A stretch of 64,000 nucleotides of DNA from CADEGL01 sp050180485 (GCA_050180485.1 JBFXED010000002.1:1-64000); one strand, 5' to 3'. Positions 47,148 to 57,507 are shown, numbered from the stretch's first letter. Numbers and translations are program-made. Notes: generated by a model not told the origin, from the sequence alone.

Positions 47148-49028
47148 ATGGCCGACACCGAAGACAGGGTCGAACGGTTCCGCCGCAACACGGCGGCGAC
47201 CATGCGCGCGATCTCGCGGCATGACGAGCTGAACGTCGACTTCACGGCGGACGAAAGCGGCCTGGCCGGCAACGAGGCGCGCGTCACCATGCCTTCGCGC
47301 GACCTGACGCGCGAGGAAGTGGCCAACGCGCGCGGCGAGGCCGACGCCATGGCGCTCAAGCTGCGCTATCACAACGAGGCGCTGCACGCGAAGCGGCGCC
47401 CGGGTGGTCCGATCGCGCGGGCCATCTTCGAGGCGCTGGAGCAGACGCGCTGCGAAGCCATCGGCGCGCAACGCATGAAGGGCGTGCGCCAGAACTTGGA
47501 TGCCACGACCGAGGAGCGCTGCAAGCGCGCCGGCTATGCCCGCATCAAGGCGCGCGAGGACGCCCCGCTCGCCGAGATCGTGCGCCTTCTGGCCCGCGAG
47601 GCGCTTCTCGACACCCCGCCGCCCCAGGCCGCGCGCACCATGGTGGATCTGTGGCGCGGCGATCTCGAGAAGCGCGCAGGCGCCGATTTCTCGGAACTGG
47701 CCGCCCATATCGACAACCAGGGCCGCTATGCCGACACCGTCCGCAAGCTGATCAAGGACCTGGAACTGGGCGAGGACGACGCCGATTCCAGCGAAAGCGA
47801 GATCGACGCGCAGGAATCCAACGAAGATCAGGCCGAAAGCGAGAGCGAAGGCGCGGAGAGCGAATCCGACGGCTCGTCCGAGGACATGGCGGGCGACGCC
47901 AAGGAATCCGAGAGCGACGAGGGCACCGAGGGCGAGAGCGGCGCGGAGGAAGACGTCGACGCCGAGTTGGTTCCCGGCGGCGGCGACGACGAGCCCGCGC
48001 GCCCCGGCCGGCCCTATCGCCCGGACATGAATCTGCGCAATGCGCCGGGCGAAGCGCCCTATCGCCCCTACACGACCGAATTCGACGAAACGGTTGAGGC
48101 GGACCAGTTGTGCGACGCGCAGGAACTGGCGCGCCTGCGGCTGCACCTGGACCAGCAGTTGGCCGCCCTACAGGGCGTCATCTCGCGGCTGGCCAACCGC
48201 CTGCAGCGCCGCCTGATGGCGAAGCAGCAGCGCGCGTGGGAGTTCGACCTGGAAGAAGGCATGCTGGACTCCGCGCGCCTGGCGCGCGTCGTTATCAGCC
48301 CCGGCCATTCGTTGTCCTACAAGCGCGAGCGGGAGCAGGAATTCCGCGATACGGTCGTCTCGCTCCTGATCGACAATTCGGGTTCCATGCGCGGACGACC
48401 CATCACAGTGGCCGCGATGTGCGCCGACATCCTGGCACGCACGCTGGAGCGCTGCTCGGTCAAGGTCGAGATCCTGGGCTTCACCACCCGCGCCTGGAAG
48501 GGCGGGCAGGCGCGCGAGCGGTGGCTGGCCGACGGCAAACCGCCGAATCCGGGCCGCCTGAACGATTTGCGCCATATCGTCTACAAGTCGGCGGACGCGC
48601 CCTGGCGGCGCACGCGCAAGAACCTGGCGCTCATGCTGCGCGAGGGCATCCTCAAGGAGAACATCGACGGCGAGGCCGTGCTGTGGGCGCACAATCGCCT
48701 GGTCGGGCGCCCCGAATCGCGCCGCGTGCTGATGGTGATTTCGGACGGCGCGCCGGTCGACGACTCCACCTTGTCGGTTAACCCCGGCAACTATCTGGAA
48801 CGGCACCTGCGCGAAGTGATCCACTGGATCGAGAACCGCTCGCCGGTCGACCTGATTGCCATCGGCATCGGCCATGACGTCACCCGCTATTACCGCCGCG
48901 CCGTCACGATCACGGACGCCGAGCAGTTGGGCGGCGCGCTGATGGACCAGTTGGCCGAACTGTTCGACGAGGACGACGAAACCGACCGGCCGGCGCCGCC
49001 CGTCAAACGACGTGCCGGCGCGCGCTAA
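47148..49028 (+). CDS. cobT: Cobaltochelatase subunit CobT
   Basis: Partner of CobS in the CobNST chelatase, 626 residues. N-terminal helical domain (1-205), a highly acidic Ser/Glu/Asp-rich linker (about 207-282), and a C-terminal von Willebrand factor A domain with the metal-ion site DNSGSM (409-414). It resembles the BchD/ChlD subunit of magnesium chelatase in layout. ATG 47148. The acidic linker probably contacts CobS or metal; it also gives a locally different base composition. Convergence with nothing; the next gene follows on the same strand. Confidence 0.96.
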   Translation: MADTEDRVERFRRNTAATMRAISRHDELNVDFTADESGLAGNEARVTMPSRDLTREEVANARGEADAMALKLRYHNEALHAKRRPGGPIARAIFEALEQTRCEAIGAQRMKGVRQNLDATTEERCKRAGYARIKAREDAPLAEIVRLLAREALLDTPPPQAARTMVDLWRGDLEKRAGADFSELAAHIDNQGRYADTVRKLIKDLELGEDDADSSESEIDAQESNEDQAESESEGAESESDGSSEDMAGDAKESESDEGTEGESGAEEDVDAELVPGGGDDEPARPGRPYRPDMNLRNAPGEAPYRPYTTEFDETVEADQLCDAQELARLRLHLDQQLAALQGVISRLANRLQRRLMAKQQRAWEFDLEEGMLDSARLARVVISPGHSLSYKREREQEFRDTVVSLLIDNSGSMRGRPITVAAMCADILARTLERCSVKVEILGFTTRAWKGGQARERWLADGKPPNPGRLNDLRHIVYKSADAPWRRTRKNLALMLREGILKENIDGEAVLWAHNRLVGRPESRRVLMVISDGAPVDDSTLSVNPGNYLERHLREVIHWIENRSPVDLIAIGIGHDVTRYYRRAVTITDAEQLGGALMDQLAELFDEDDETDRPAPPVKRRAGAR

Positions 49029-49068
49029 TCAGAAGAGCCGTGAAGGCCCCGAACGCCGAGGCCCTGTC

Positions 49069-50061
49069 GTGAACACCCGATTGTTTCGCCATGCTCTTCG
49101 CGCCGTCGCTCTCGCGGCGGCCATGGGCATGGCGGGGATGGCGGCGGCCGATCCGGTGACGGTCCAGACGCGGCCGGTTCCGCTCGATCGGTCCCAGCCG
49201 CCTTCGACCAAGGCCGGCAAGCTGGAATATCGCGGCGGCATCGAGCTTCAGTCTTCGGATAAGCGCTTCGGCGGGTTTTCGAGTCTCTGGGTCTCGCCGG
49301 ATGGCCGGCGCATGCTAACGATCAGCGATGTCTCCGATTGGCTCACGGCCCGCCTCGTCTACGGTCCGCCCAACGAGTTGATCGGCATCGCCGACGCAGA
49401 GATGGGGCGCTTGGTCGGCATCGACGGCCATCCCCTGCCCGCCCAGACCTTCGAGACCGACGCCGAAGCGCTGGAGATGGCGAGTTCGGGCGGCATCGTC
49501 GTCACGTTTGAACGCAACCACCGCGTCTGGCTTTATCCGGCGGCCACGCCGCCCTTCTCGCTCGCGCCGCGCGCGTTAGCCCTACCGCCCGGCCTAAAGG
49601 ATGCACCGAGCAATGAAGGTGTTGAGGCGCTTGCCGAATTGCCCGATGGCCGGTTTCTGGCGGTTCCGGAAGGATTGCGGGAGGGCGATGCTTTCGTCGG
49701 CTGGATCGGTGACGGCAAGGTCTGGCAGAAATTGACCGTCGCGAGCCATGGCGCCTATCAGCCGACCGATGCCAAGGCCTTGCCCAATGGCGACGTGATT
49801 CTTCTGGAGCGGCGATACAATCCGTTGACGGGCCTGGGCGCGCGCCTGCGCCTCATTCCGGCACACCAGATTGTGCCCGGCGGACGGCTGAACGGTGAGG
49901 AGTTGGCCGATATCGCGCCGCCTTTGTCGATCGACAATTTCGAGGGGCTGGGCGTCCGGCGCGGCGACGGCGAATGGCTGATCTATATCATCTCGGATGA
50001 CAATTTTCAGTCCGTCCAGCGCACCTATCTGATGATGTTCGCCCTGCCGGACGCGCGCTGA
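49069..50061 (+). CDS. Esterase-like activity of phytase family protein
   Basis: A secreted 330-residue protein. The signal peptide covers about 1-26 (cleavage near AAA-DP). The rest is a beta-propeller-like phytase-type domain with repeated short motifs, such as GGFSSLWVSPDGRRM, EALAELPDGRFLAVPE and DNFEGLGVRRGDG. The name comes from family annotation; no phosphatase active site can be identified from sequence. The start is a GTG at 49069 with CGAGG eight nt upstream; the frame opens further upstream inside cobT. It follows cobT and faces rpmB; the hairpin at 50106 may terminate both. Confidence 0.83.
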   Translation: MNTRLFRHALRAVALAAAMGMAGMAAADPVTVQTRPVPLDRSQPPSTKAGKLEYRGGIELQSSDKRFGGFSSLWVSPDGRRMLTISDVSDWLTARLVYGPPNELIGIADAEMGRLVGIDGHPLPAQTFETDAEALEMASSGGIVVTFERNHRVWLYPAATPPFSLAPRALALPPGLKDAPSNEGVEALAELPDGRFLAVPEGLREGDAFVGWIGDGKVWQKLTVASHGAYQPTDAKALPNGDVILLERRYNPLTGLGARLRLIPAHQIVPGGRLNGEELADIAPPLSIDNFEGLGVRRGDGEWLIYIISDDNFQSVQRTYLMMFALPDAR

Positions 50062-50100
50062 CGCGCGCCGAACACAAACCGCCGTTCGAAATCGAGGGAA

Positions 50101-50127
50101 TAAAAAAGCGGGCCGATAAGCCCGCTT
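50101..50127 (-). terminator. Rho-independent terminator of rpmB (possibly bidirectional)
   Basis: AAGCGGGC and GCCCGCTT form a perfect eight-base stem around CGATAA, followed on the minus strand by TTTTTT. It begins six bases after the rpmB stop. On the plus strand the stem is followed by CGGTTTT, so it could also stop transcription from the phytase-like gene. Confidence 0.88.
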
Positions 50128-50132
50128 CGGTT

Positions 50133-50423
50133 TTACGCCGCGGCGGCGCGAGCCTTCACCAGGCGCTGCTTCAGGCGACGCATGGCCTGGGGCAGCTTGG
50201 TCGGCGCGGTCTTGAGCAGGAAGGCGTCGAACCCGCCGGCATGTTCGATGGTGCGGATGGCGTTGGTCGACAGGCGCACGCGGATGCTTTCGCCCAGCGT
50301 CTCGGACAGGAGCGAGGTGGTCTGGAGATTCGTGCGGAAGGTGCGCCGCGTCTTGTTGTTCGCGTGGCTCACGTTGTTGCCCGACAGGTTACCCTTGCCG
50401 GTGATCGCGCAGCGTCGTGCCAT
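50133..50423 (-). CDS. rpmB: 50S ribosomal protein L28
   Basis: Ribosomal protein of the large subunit, 96 residues, with the family start MARRCAITGKG (a cysteine at position 5) and the core SHANNKTRRTFRTNLQ. It has no zinc CxxC pairs of the zinc-binding form. It is a single-gene unit ending at a clear terminator. Unlike in E. coli, rpmG (L33) is not adjacent, which is usual in alphaproteobacteria. Confidence 0.98.
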   Translation of the reverse strand: MARRCAITGKGNLSGNNVSHANNKTRRTFRTNLQTTSLLSETLGESIRVRLSTNAIRTIEHAGGFDAFLLKTAPTKLPQAMRRLKQRLVKARAAAA

Positions 50424-50540
50424 GGCTCGTTTCCTGCTCGCAAAAGGGTCCGTGGCCCGGAAAATCGGGCGCGCGGCCTGGAATTTCGCGTGAAGGCGGG
50501 GTTTTAGTCGCCCCCGCCGGCCCCGTCAAGGCTCCCTGGC

Positions 50541-51575
<1,035 letters not shown>

Positions 51576-51626
51576 GGCCACGCCGCGCACATCATGAACG
51601 AATCCTAGCAATGCCGCAGCGCGCGG

Positions 51627-53447
51627 TCATGCGGGAGCGGGCACCGGCTCGGGCTCGGCCAGCGAGGCCGCCTCCTGCTGGCGCCGCCACAGCGCGGCAT
51701 AGGCGCCGCCCTGGGTCAGAAGCGCGGCATGGGTGCCACGCTCCACGATACGGCCGCGCTCCAACACCAGGATCTCGTCGGCGCCGACCACGGTGGACAG
51801 GCGATGCGCGATGACGATCGTCGTGCGGTCGGCTGAAATCTCCTCCAGGTTGCTCTGGATCTCGCGCTCGGTGTGGGAATCGAGCGACGAGGTGGCCTCG
51901 TCGAACAAAAGGATGGGCGGCGCCTTGAGGATGGTGCGCGCGATGGCCACGCGCTGCTTCTCGCCACCCGACAGCTTGAGGCCACGTTCGCCTACGCGCG
52001 TCTGATACCCCGCGGGCAGCGCCATGACGAATTCGTGGATGTGGGCCAGGCGCGCGGCCTTCTCGACCTCGGACGGCGAGGAAGCCGGGCGGCCATAGGC
52101 GATGTTGTAATAGATCGTGTCGTTGAACAGCACGGTGTCCTGAGGCACCACGCCGATGGACGCACGCAAGGACGCCTGCGTCACGTCGCGGATATCCTGG
52201 CCGTCGATGCGGATGGCGCCGTCGCCGACGTCGTAGAAGCGGAACAAGAGGCGGCTAACGGTCGACTTGCCGGCGCCGCTCGGCCCGACGATGGCGACCG
52301 TCTTGCCCGCCGGCACGGTGAAGGAGACGTCCTTGAGGATCGGCCGGGCAGGATCGTAACCGAACGAGACGCGGTCGAACTCGATCCGCCCGTTGGCGAC
52401 CGTGAGCGCGCCCGCGGCCACCTTGTCGCGCACGCGCGCGGGCACGGCCAGGAGGTCGAACATGGCCTCCATGTCGGTCAGCGACTGCTTCGATTCGCGG
52501 TAGGCCGTACCCAGGAAGTTGAGCGGCAGGTAGAGCTGGACCAAATAGCTGTTCACCAGCACGAAATCGCCCACGGTCATGGTGCCATCGGCCACGCGGT
52601 GTGCGGCCATGAACATTACCAAGGTGACGCCGACGGCGATGATGACGGCCTGCCCCAGATTGAGCACCGAGAGGCTGGTGCGCGTGAGAACGGCCGCATG
52701 TTCGTAGCGCTTAAGCGCCGAATCGAAACGCCGCGCCTCGTGGTCCTCGTTGCCGAAATACTTCACCGTCTCGTAGTTAAGCAGGCTGTCCACCGACTTG
52801 CTGTTGGCCTCGGTGTCCATCTCGTTCATCACGCGCCGATGCTTCATGCGCCAGTTGGTGATGTAGAGCGTGTAGGCGATGTAGCCCGCGATGGTGCCAA
52901 AGGTGACCAGCGCATAGGGCGCGCCGTAAAGCTTCCACAGGATCACGCAGACGAGCGGGATCTCGACCAGGGTCGGCAGGATGTTGAACAGCATCAAGGA
53001 CAGAAGCGTCTCGATGCCCTTGGCGCCGCGCTCGATGACGCGCGACAGGCCGCCCGTGCGCCGGTCCAGGTGGAAGGCCAACGATAACGCGTGCAGATGC
53101 CGGAACACGGCCAGGCCCACGGTGCGCACGGCGCGCTGGCCGACCTTGGCGAAGACGGCATCGCGCAACTCCGCGAAGGCCGTGGTCATGATGCGCAGTA
53201 AGCCATAGGCCAGAAGCGCCGCCACCGGCACCACGATCGCGGTCGGGACACCCGGCGACAGGGCATCGACCGCGTCCTTGTAGAACAGCGGCACGTAAAC
53301 GTTGGCGACCTTGGCCGCGACCAGGAACAGAAGTGCGGCCACGACGCGCACCTTCAGCTCGATCGAGCCTTTCGGCCAGAGATGGGGCAAGAGGTCGATG
53401 GTGATCGAGGAATCCGCGCGCGGGGGCGCGGATGAGCGGTCGGTCAT
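51627..53447 (-). CDS. ABC exporter, Atm1/HMT1 type (fused permease and ATPase)
   Basis: Homodimeric half-transporter, 606 residues: six membrane helices (about 35-330) and an ATPase domain with Walker A GPSGAGKST, signature LSGGEKQRVAIART and Walker B ILLFDEATSSLD. The membrane part has Atm1/ABCB7 features (NYETVKYFGNE, GQAVIIAVG), pointing to export of glutathione-related or Fe-S/heavy-metal conjugates. ATG 53447. It lies between the mutase and meaB genes on the same strand, but nothing in its sequence ties it to cobalamin. Confidence 0.93.
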   Translation of the reverse strand: MTDRSSAPPRADSSITIDLLPHLWPKGSIELKVRVVAALLFLVAAKVANVYVPLFYKDAVDALSPGVPTAIVVPVAALLAYGLLRIMTTAFAELRDAVFAKVGQRAVRTVGLAVFRHLHALSLAFHLDRRTGGLSRVIERGAKGIETLLSLMLFNILPTLVEIPLVCVILWKLYGAPYALVTFGTIAGYIAYTLYITNWRMKHRRVMNEMDTEANSKSVDSLLNYETVKYFGNEDHEARRFDSALKRYEHAAVLTRTSLSVLNLGQAVIIAVGVTLVMFMAAHRVADGTMTVGDFVLVNSYLVQLYLPLNFLGTAYRESKQSLTDMEAMFDLLAVPARVRDKVAAGALTVANGRIEFDRVSFGYDPARPILKDVSFTVPAGKTVAIVGPSGAGKSTVSRLLFRFYDVGDGAIRIDGQDIRDVTQASLRASIGVVPQDTVLFNDTIYYNIAYGRPASSPSEVEKAARLAHIHEFVMALPAGYQTRVGERGLKLSGGEKQRVAIARTILKAPPILLFDEATSSLDSHTEREIQSNLEEISADRTTIVIAHRLSTVVGADEILVLERGRIVERGTHAALLTQGGAYAALWRRQQEAASLAEPEPVPAPA

Positions 53448-53548
53448 CGCATGTCTTTCGGCCAAAGAACACGAGCGGCAGCGCGCCGCCGCGAAGGCAT
53501 GACGTTCATATAGTTCGCGCGGGGGCGCGAGTCAGGAGAAGCCGGCGC

Positions 53549-55699
53549 TCACGCCGCCTTGCGGTGGCGGCGGATGAGCTGGAGCACCTCGCTGGCGGCT
53601 TGGGGGATGTTGGTGCCGGGCCCGTAGATGGCATGGACGCCCGCCTTCATCAGGAACTCGTAGTCCTGGGGCGGGATCACCCCGCCGCATACGACGATGA
53701 TGTCGTCGCCGCCCGACGCACGCAGGGCCTGGATGAGCTGGGGCACAAGCGTCTTGTGCCCGGCCGCCTGGCTCGAGACGCCCACCACGTGGACGTCATT
53801 CTCGATCGCTTGGCGTGCGCCCTCTTCCGGCGTCTGGAACAGGGGGCCCACGTCGACATCGAAACCCAGATCGGCGAAGGCCGTGGCGATCACCTTGGCG
53901 CCGCGGTCGTGGCCGTCCTGGCCGAGCTTCAGCACCAACATGCGCGGCCGGCGGCCCTCGTCGGCGGCGAAGCCCGCGACCTCGTCTTGGATGCGCTTGA
54001 AACCACCATCGTCGGTATAGGCCGAACCATAGACGCCCGAGACGCTGCGGATCACCGCGCGGTGACGGCTATAGACCTTCTCCAGCGCGTCGGACACTTC
54101 GCCCACGGTCGCGCGCGCGCGCATGGCGTCGATCGAGAGTGTCAGCAGATTGCCCTTGCCGCTTTCTGCCGCCTTCGACAGCGCCTCGAGCGCCGCGGCG
54201 CAGCGCGCCTTGTCGCGCGTGTTGCGCACGGTCTTGAGGCGCGTGATCTGGGACTCGCGCACCTTGGTGTTATCGATGTCGAGGATGGGCACGTCTTCCT
54301 TCGTATCGGGCGGGTATTTGTTCACGCCGACGATGACGTCCTCGCCCCGGTCGACGCGCGCCTGACGCCGGGCCGCCGATTCCTCGATCCGCAGCTTGGG
54401 CATGCCGGCCTCGACCGCCTTGGTCATGCCGCCCATGGCTTCGACCTCGTCGATCAGCCCTTGCGCGGCGTTGATCATGCTCTGGGTCAGATGCTCGACG
54501 TAGTAGCTGCCGGCCAGCGGATCGACCACATGGGTGACGCCGGTCTCCTCGGCGATGATGAGCTGGGTGTTGCGCGCGATGCGGGCGGAGAACGGCGTGG
54601 GCAAGGCCAAGGCCTCGTCGAAGGAATTGGTGTGGAGCGACTGGGTACCGCCTAAAACCGCGGCCATGGCCTCGACCGTGGTGCGCACGATGTTGTTGTA
54701 CGGATCCTGCTCGGTCAGGCTGACGCCCGAGGTCTGGCAATGGGTGCGCAGCATGGAGCTTTGTGGGTTCCGGGGCGCGAACGGCGCCACGAGACGTGCC
54801 CACAAGACGCGCGCCGCACGCAGCTTCGCGATCTCCATGAAGAAGTTCATGCCGATGGCGAAGAAGAACGACAGGCGCGGCGCGAAATCGTCCACCTTCA
54901 GGTCGCGCGACATGGCCGCGCGCACATATTCGAGACCGTCGGCCAAGGTGAAGGCCAGTTCCTGCACCGCCGTCGCACCGGCCTCCTGCATGTGATAGCC
55001 GGAGATCGAGATCGAGTTGAACTTCGGCATGTGCTTGGCCGTGTGCTCGATGATGTCGGCCACGATCCGCATGCTGGGCGCGGGCGGATAGATGTAGGTG
55101 TTGCGGACCATGAACTCCTTGAGGATGTCGTTCTGGATCGTGCCGGCCAGCTTGGCCTGGGACACGCCCTGCTCCTCGGCCGCCACGATGTAGCCGGCGA
55201 GGACCGGCAGCACTGCGCCATTCATGGTCATCGAGACGCTGACCTTCTCGAGCGGGATGTCCGCGAAAAGGATTTTCATGTCCTCGACGGAATCGATCGC
55301 GACGCCAGCCTTGCCCACATCACCCACGACGCGCGGATGGTCCGAATCGTAGCCGCGATGGGTGGCCAGATCGAAAGCGACCGACAAGCCGGTCTGCCCG
55401 GCTTTGAGGCCCGCCTTGTAGAAGGCGTTGGTCTCCTCGGCCGTCGAGAAGCCGGCGTACTGACGGATGGTCCAGGGCCGGTTGGTGAACATCGTCGCGC
55501 GGGGGCCGCGCAGGAACGGCGCAAAACCCGGCAGGCTGCCGGCGTATTCCAACCCTTCTAGATCGGCCGCCGTATAGAGCGGCTTCACCGTGATGCCTTC
55601 CGGTGTCTTCCAGGCCAGGGAGGCGGGGTCGGTGCCCTTCAACTCGGCGCGCGCGGCCGCGGTCCAGTCGTCGAGCGTCTTCTTCGGAAACTCCGCCAT
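53549..55699 (-). CDS. scpA: Methylmalonyl-CoA mutase
   Basis: Adenosylcobalamin-dependent isomerase interconverting methylmalonyl-CoA and succinyl-CoA. The 716 residues include the TIM-barrel substrate domain (about 1-540; NRPWTIRQYAGFSTAEETN, NSISISGYHMQEAGA) and the C-terminal B12-binding domain with DGHDRG, whose His coordinates cobalt. This is the E. coli Sbm/rhizobial type that works as a homodimer; no small subunit gene is present. ATG 55699 has GGAG eight nt upstream. The gene is preceded by a 292-bp AT-richer gap with operator-like sites (see TetR). Confidence 0.97.
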   Translation of the reverse strand: MAEFPKKTLDDWTAAARAELKGTDPASLAWKTPEGITVKPLYTAADLEGLEYAGSLPGFAPFLRGPRATMFTNRPWTIRQYAGFSTAEETNAFYKAGLKAGQTGLSVAFDLATHRGYDSDHPRVVGDVGKAGVAIDSVEDMKILFADIPLEKVSVSMTMNGAVLPVLAGYIVAAEEQGVSQAKLAGTIQNDILKEFMVRNTYIYPPAPSMRIVADIIEHTAKHMPKFNSISISGYHMQEAGATAVQELAFTLADGLEYVRAAMSRDLKVDDFAPRLSFFFAIGMNFFMEIAKLRAARVLWARLVAPFAPRNPQSSMLRTHCQTSGVSLTEQDPYNNIVRTTVEAMAAVLGGTQSLHTNSFDEALALPTPFSARIARNTQLIIAEETGVTHVVDPLAGSYYVEHLTQSMINAAQGLIDEVEAMGGMTKAVEAGMPKLRIEESAARRQARVDRGEDVIVGVNKYPPDTKEDVPILDIDNTKVRESQITRLKTVRNTRDKARCAAALEALSKAAESGKGNLLTLSIDAMRARATVGEVSDALEKVYSRHRAVIRSVSGVYGSAYTDDGGFKRIQDEVAGFAADEGRRPRMLVLKLGQDGHDRGAKVIATAFADLGFDVDVGPLFQTPEEGARQAIENDVHVVGVSSQAAGHKTLVPQLIQALRASGGDDIIVVCGGVIPPQDYEFLMKAGVHAIYGPGTNIPQAASEVLQLIRRHRKAA

Positions 55700-55893
55700 C
55701 ACGGTCTCCAAGGGTGCGATGCAAAAAATTATAGGATCGAGGGCTGCGCGCGTCCACGAAACGGGTTATTGGCCTAGCAGCTGAGCGCGTCCGTTCAGCC
55801 ACTACCCCTTAACACAGGCCGCTCACCGATTCGGGAAGAGTCCAAGCCCAAGTCGCGGGCGGAAAACGGCTTTGATATCGAAGTTTTTCAATT

Positions 55894-55909
55894 TAGATCG
55901 ATCATTCTA
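55894..55909. promoter_or_regulatory. TetR-type operator-like palindrome 1
   Basis: TAGATCGATCATTCTA closely resembles the symmetrical operator TAGAACGATCGTTCTA used by many TetR/AcrR regulators. It lies about 85 nt beyond the tetR stop, upstream of the mutase gene. A perfect inverted copy extends over 18 bp at 55979-55996. Confidence 0.5.
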
Positions 55910-55978
55910 AAAATTAGATATTCTCAAGAACTCAGAGTCTTCGCATAAGCTGCTGCGATTCCACGCTCGGCTAATTAA

Positions 55979-55994
55979 TAGAATGATCGATCTA
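55979..55994. promoter_or_regulatory. TetR-type operator-like palindrome 2
   Basis: TAGAATGATCGATCTA is the exact inverse of the copy at 55894-55909, with a 69-bp spacer between the 18-bp arms. It overlaps the stop codon of the tetR gene (55992-55994). Confidence 0.5.
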
Positions 55995-56573
55995 AAAATC
56001 AGCCAGCGTGGATAGGGTGACTTCCACGACGCGCTCAGCGGCCGTCCGATCAACGCCGGCGCGGGCGAGAACGAGAAGGCCGGAGGCCACAGCGACCAGA
56101 TAGGGCGCCAGACTATCGGGATCGGCTCCCGGACGCAGTTCGGCGGCAGCGCGTGCCAAGGCATTCCTGAAAGCCGTCTCCATGCGCTTGAAGTGTCGGG
56201 CGGCGGCGGCTCCCGCTTTAGGCTCATGGGGCGCAAGCTCGACGGCCGTGTTGACCATCAGGCAGCCGCGCCGCGCCGGATCGCCGGCGGCGTAGGCGGC
56301 CAAACTTTTGAAGAAGCGCCGGATCTCGGCAAGTCCCGCGCCCGGCCGCTCCAAGGCTTCTAGCCAGGCTCCGGCAGTATGGGCTGCATAGCGGTCCAGG
56401 CAGGCATGAAACAGCGCGTCCTTGTCCCCGAACGTGCCGTACAGGCTGCCTCGGTTCAGGGTGGATGCGTCTACGAGATCGGCCACGGATGTGCCGCCAT
56501 AGCCGTGGGACCAGAACCGTCCCATGGCGCGGTCGAGCGCGGCGTCGGGCGCCAGCTTCCGCTTCCGTCCCAT
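55992..56573 (-). CDS. TetR/AcrR family transcriptional regulator
   Basis: A 193-residue repressor. The N-terminal helix-turn-helix (about 8-55) has TSVADLVDAS and the family-typical GSLYGTFGDKDALFHACLDRY; the C-terminal ligand domain (about 80-190) is of the TetR_C type seen in regulators of drug, aldehyde or nitro-compound responses. A TAGAACG-TC-CGTTC operator-like site lies just upstream of its start, and two more lie at its 3' end. Which neighbour it controls is not clear; the mutase gene is downstream on the same strand. Confidence 0.93.
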   Translation of the reverse strand: MGRKRKLAPDAALDRAMGRFWSHGYGGTSVADLVDASTLNRGSLYGTFGDKDALFHACLDRYAAHTAGAWLEALERPGAGLAEIRRFFKSLAAYAAGDPARRGCLMVNTAVELAPHEPKAGAAAARHFKRMETAFRNALARAAAELRPGADPDSLAPYLVAVASGLLVLARAGVDRTAAERVVEVTLSTLADF

Positions 56574-56592
56574 AAATCCATTCTAGTTTTAA

Positions 56593-56608
56593 TAGAACGT
56601 CCGTTCAA
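56593..56608. promoter_or_regulatory. TetR-type operator-like site in the tetR promoter region
   Basis: TAGAACGTCCGTTCAA contains the perfect arms GAACG and CGTTC and lies 20 bp upstream of the tetR start in the 44-bp gap after the HAD gene. It shares the TAGA-N-CG core with the two sites at the 3' end of tetR. Probably mediates autoregulation. Confidence 0.55.
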
Positions 56609-56617
56609 ATTATTTGA

Positions 56618-57496
56618 TCACCATGTGAAAGCGGCCATGGCGGCCTTCGGCACATTGCCCTGTCGGCGGCAGGCTTCGAGCAGGTGGGCGGCGTCGGGCG
56701 CCTGGCCGGGCTCAAGCTGCCATTCCTCGGCATGAATGCCGCCTGTGACCAACACCGTATCGAGGCCGGCCGCGCGGCCACCCGCGATGTCGGTGCGCAG
56801 AGAGTCGCCGACAGCCACGACGCGCTCGGCAGGCAAGCCGCCCATCATGGTCTGGCAGGTGCGATAGACGGGCGCGTGCGGCTTGCCGTGGTAGGCGACG
56901 GGGCCACCCATCTCCTCATAGCGCGCAGCCAGGAGACCGGCACAGATCATCCGCTTGCCGCCGCGGATGACTTCCAGATCGGGATTGGCGCAAATGAACG
57001 GCACGCGCGTGGCAGCGCCTTCGGCCAGCACCGGTTCGTAATCGGCCAGCGTCTCCTCGTCGCGGTCGACACCCGTGGCCAGGATGAAATCCGCTTCGCC
57101 CGGCCGCGCGGCAGGTTCGATGTCGAGACCCACCAACATGCCCTTGTCGCGCGGCGGCCCCAGATGGAAGCAGCGCCGGCCGAGCCGCGCGTGCCAGGCG
57201 TCGGTTTTGTCACGCAATGCGTGCCAGGCAGCCTCGCCCGACGAGAGCACGTCGTCGTAATGATCGCGCGGGATGCCCATGGCGGTCATGGCGTCGATCA
57301 CCGAGGCCGCGCGGCGCGGCGCGTTGGACAAAAGGATCAGCCGCTTGCCGCGCGCCTTGAGCCGCCGGAGCGAATCGACCGCACCCGGATAGGGCCGCAC
57401 ACCGTCATGAATGACGCCCCACAGATCCAGCACGAAGCCGTCATAACGGTCGGCCAGCTTCGCGACGCCGGGCAGGATCTCGATCGTCTCGGTCAT
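56618..57496 (-). CDS. TIGR01459 family HAD-type hydrolase
   Basis: NagD-like haloacid dehalogenase phosphatase of 292 residues. HAD motif I appears as VLDLWGVIHDG, with nucleophile D24; the second aspartate is replaced by Trp, as in this subfamily. Motif II is LLSNAPRRA, and the end has GDSLRTDIAGGRAAG. The natural substrate is unknown; relatives act on sugar or nucleotide phosphates. It lies 11 bases downstream of pyrD, in the same direction. Confidence 0.93.
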   Translation of the reverse strand: MTETIEILPGVAKLADRYDGFVLDLWGVIHDGVRPYPGAVDSLRRLKARGKRLILLSNAPRRAASVIDAMTAMGIPRDHYDDVLSSGEAAWHALRDKTDAWHARLGRRCFHLGPPRDKGMLVGLDIEPAARPGEADFILATGVDRDEETLADYEPVLAEGAATRVPFICANPDLEVIRGGKRMICAGLLAARYEEMGGPVAYHGKPHAPVYRTCQTMMGGLPAERVVAVGDSLRTDIAGGRAAGLDTVLVTGGIHAEEWQLEPGQAPDAAHLLEACRRQGNVPKAAMAAFTW

Positions 57497-57507
57497 GGAA
57501 TCGGTCT

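Noticed and set aside
46080..48146. 688-codon minus-strand frame
   Set aside because: Antisense of cobS and cobT; both sense genes have decisive motifs.
53500..53525. GTTC-N5-GTTC as a second LexA box upstream of the ABC exporter
   Set aside because: Spacing is five bases, not seven.
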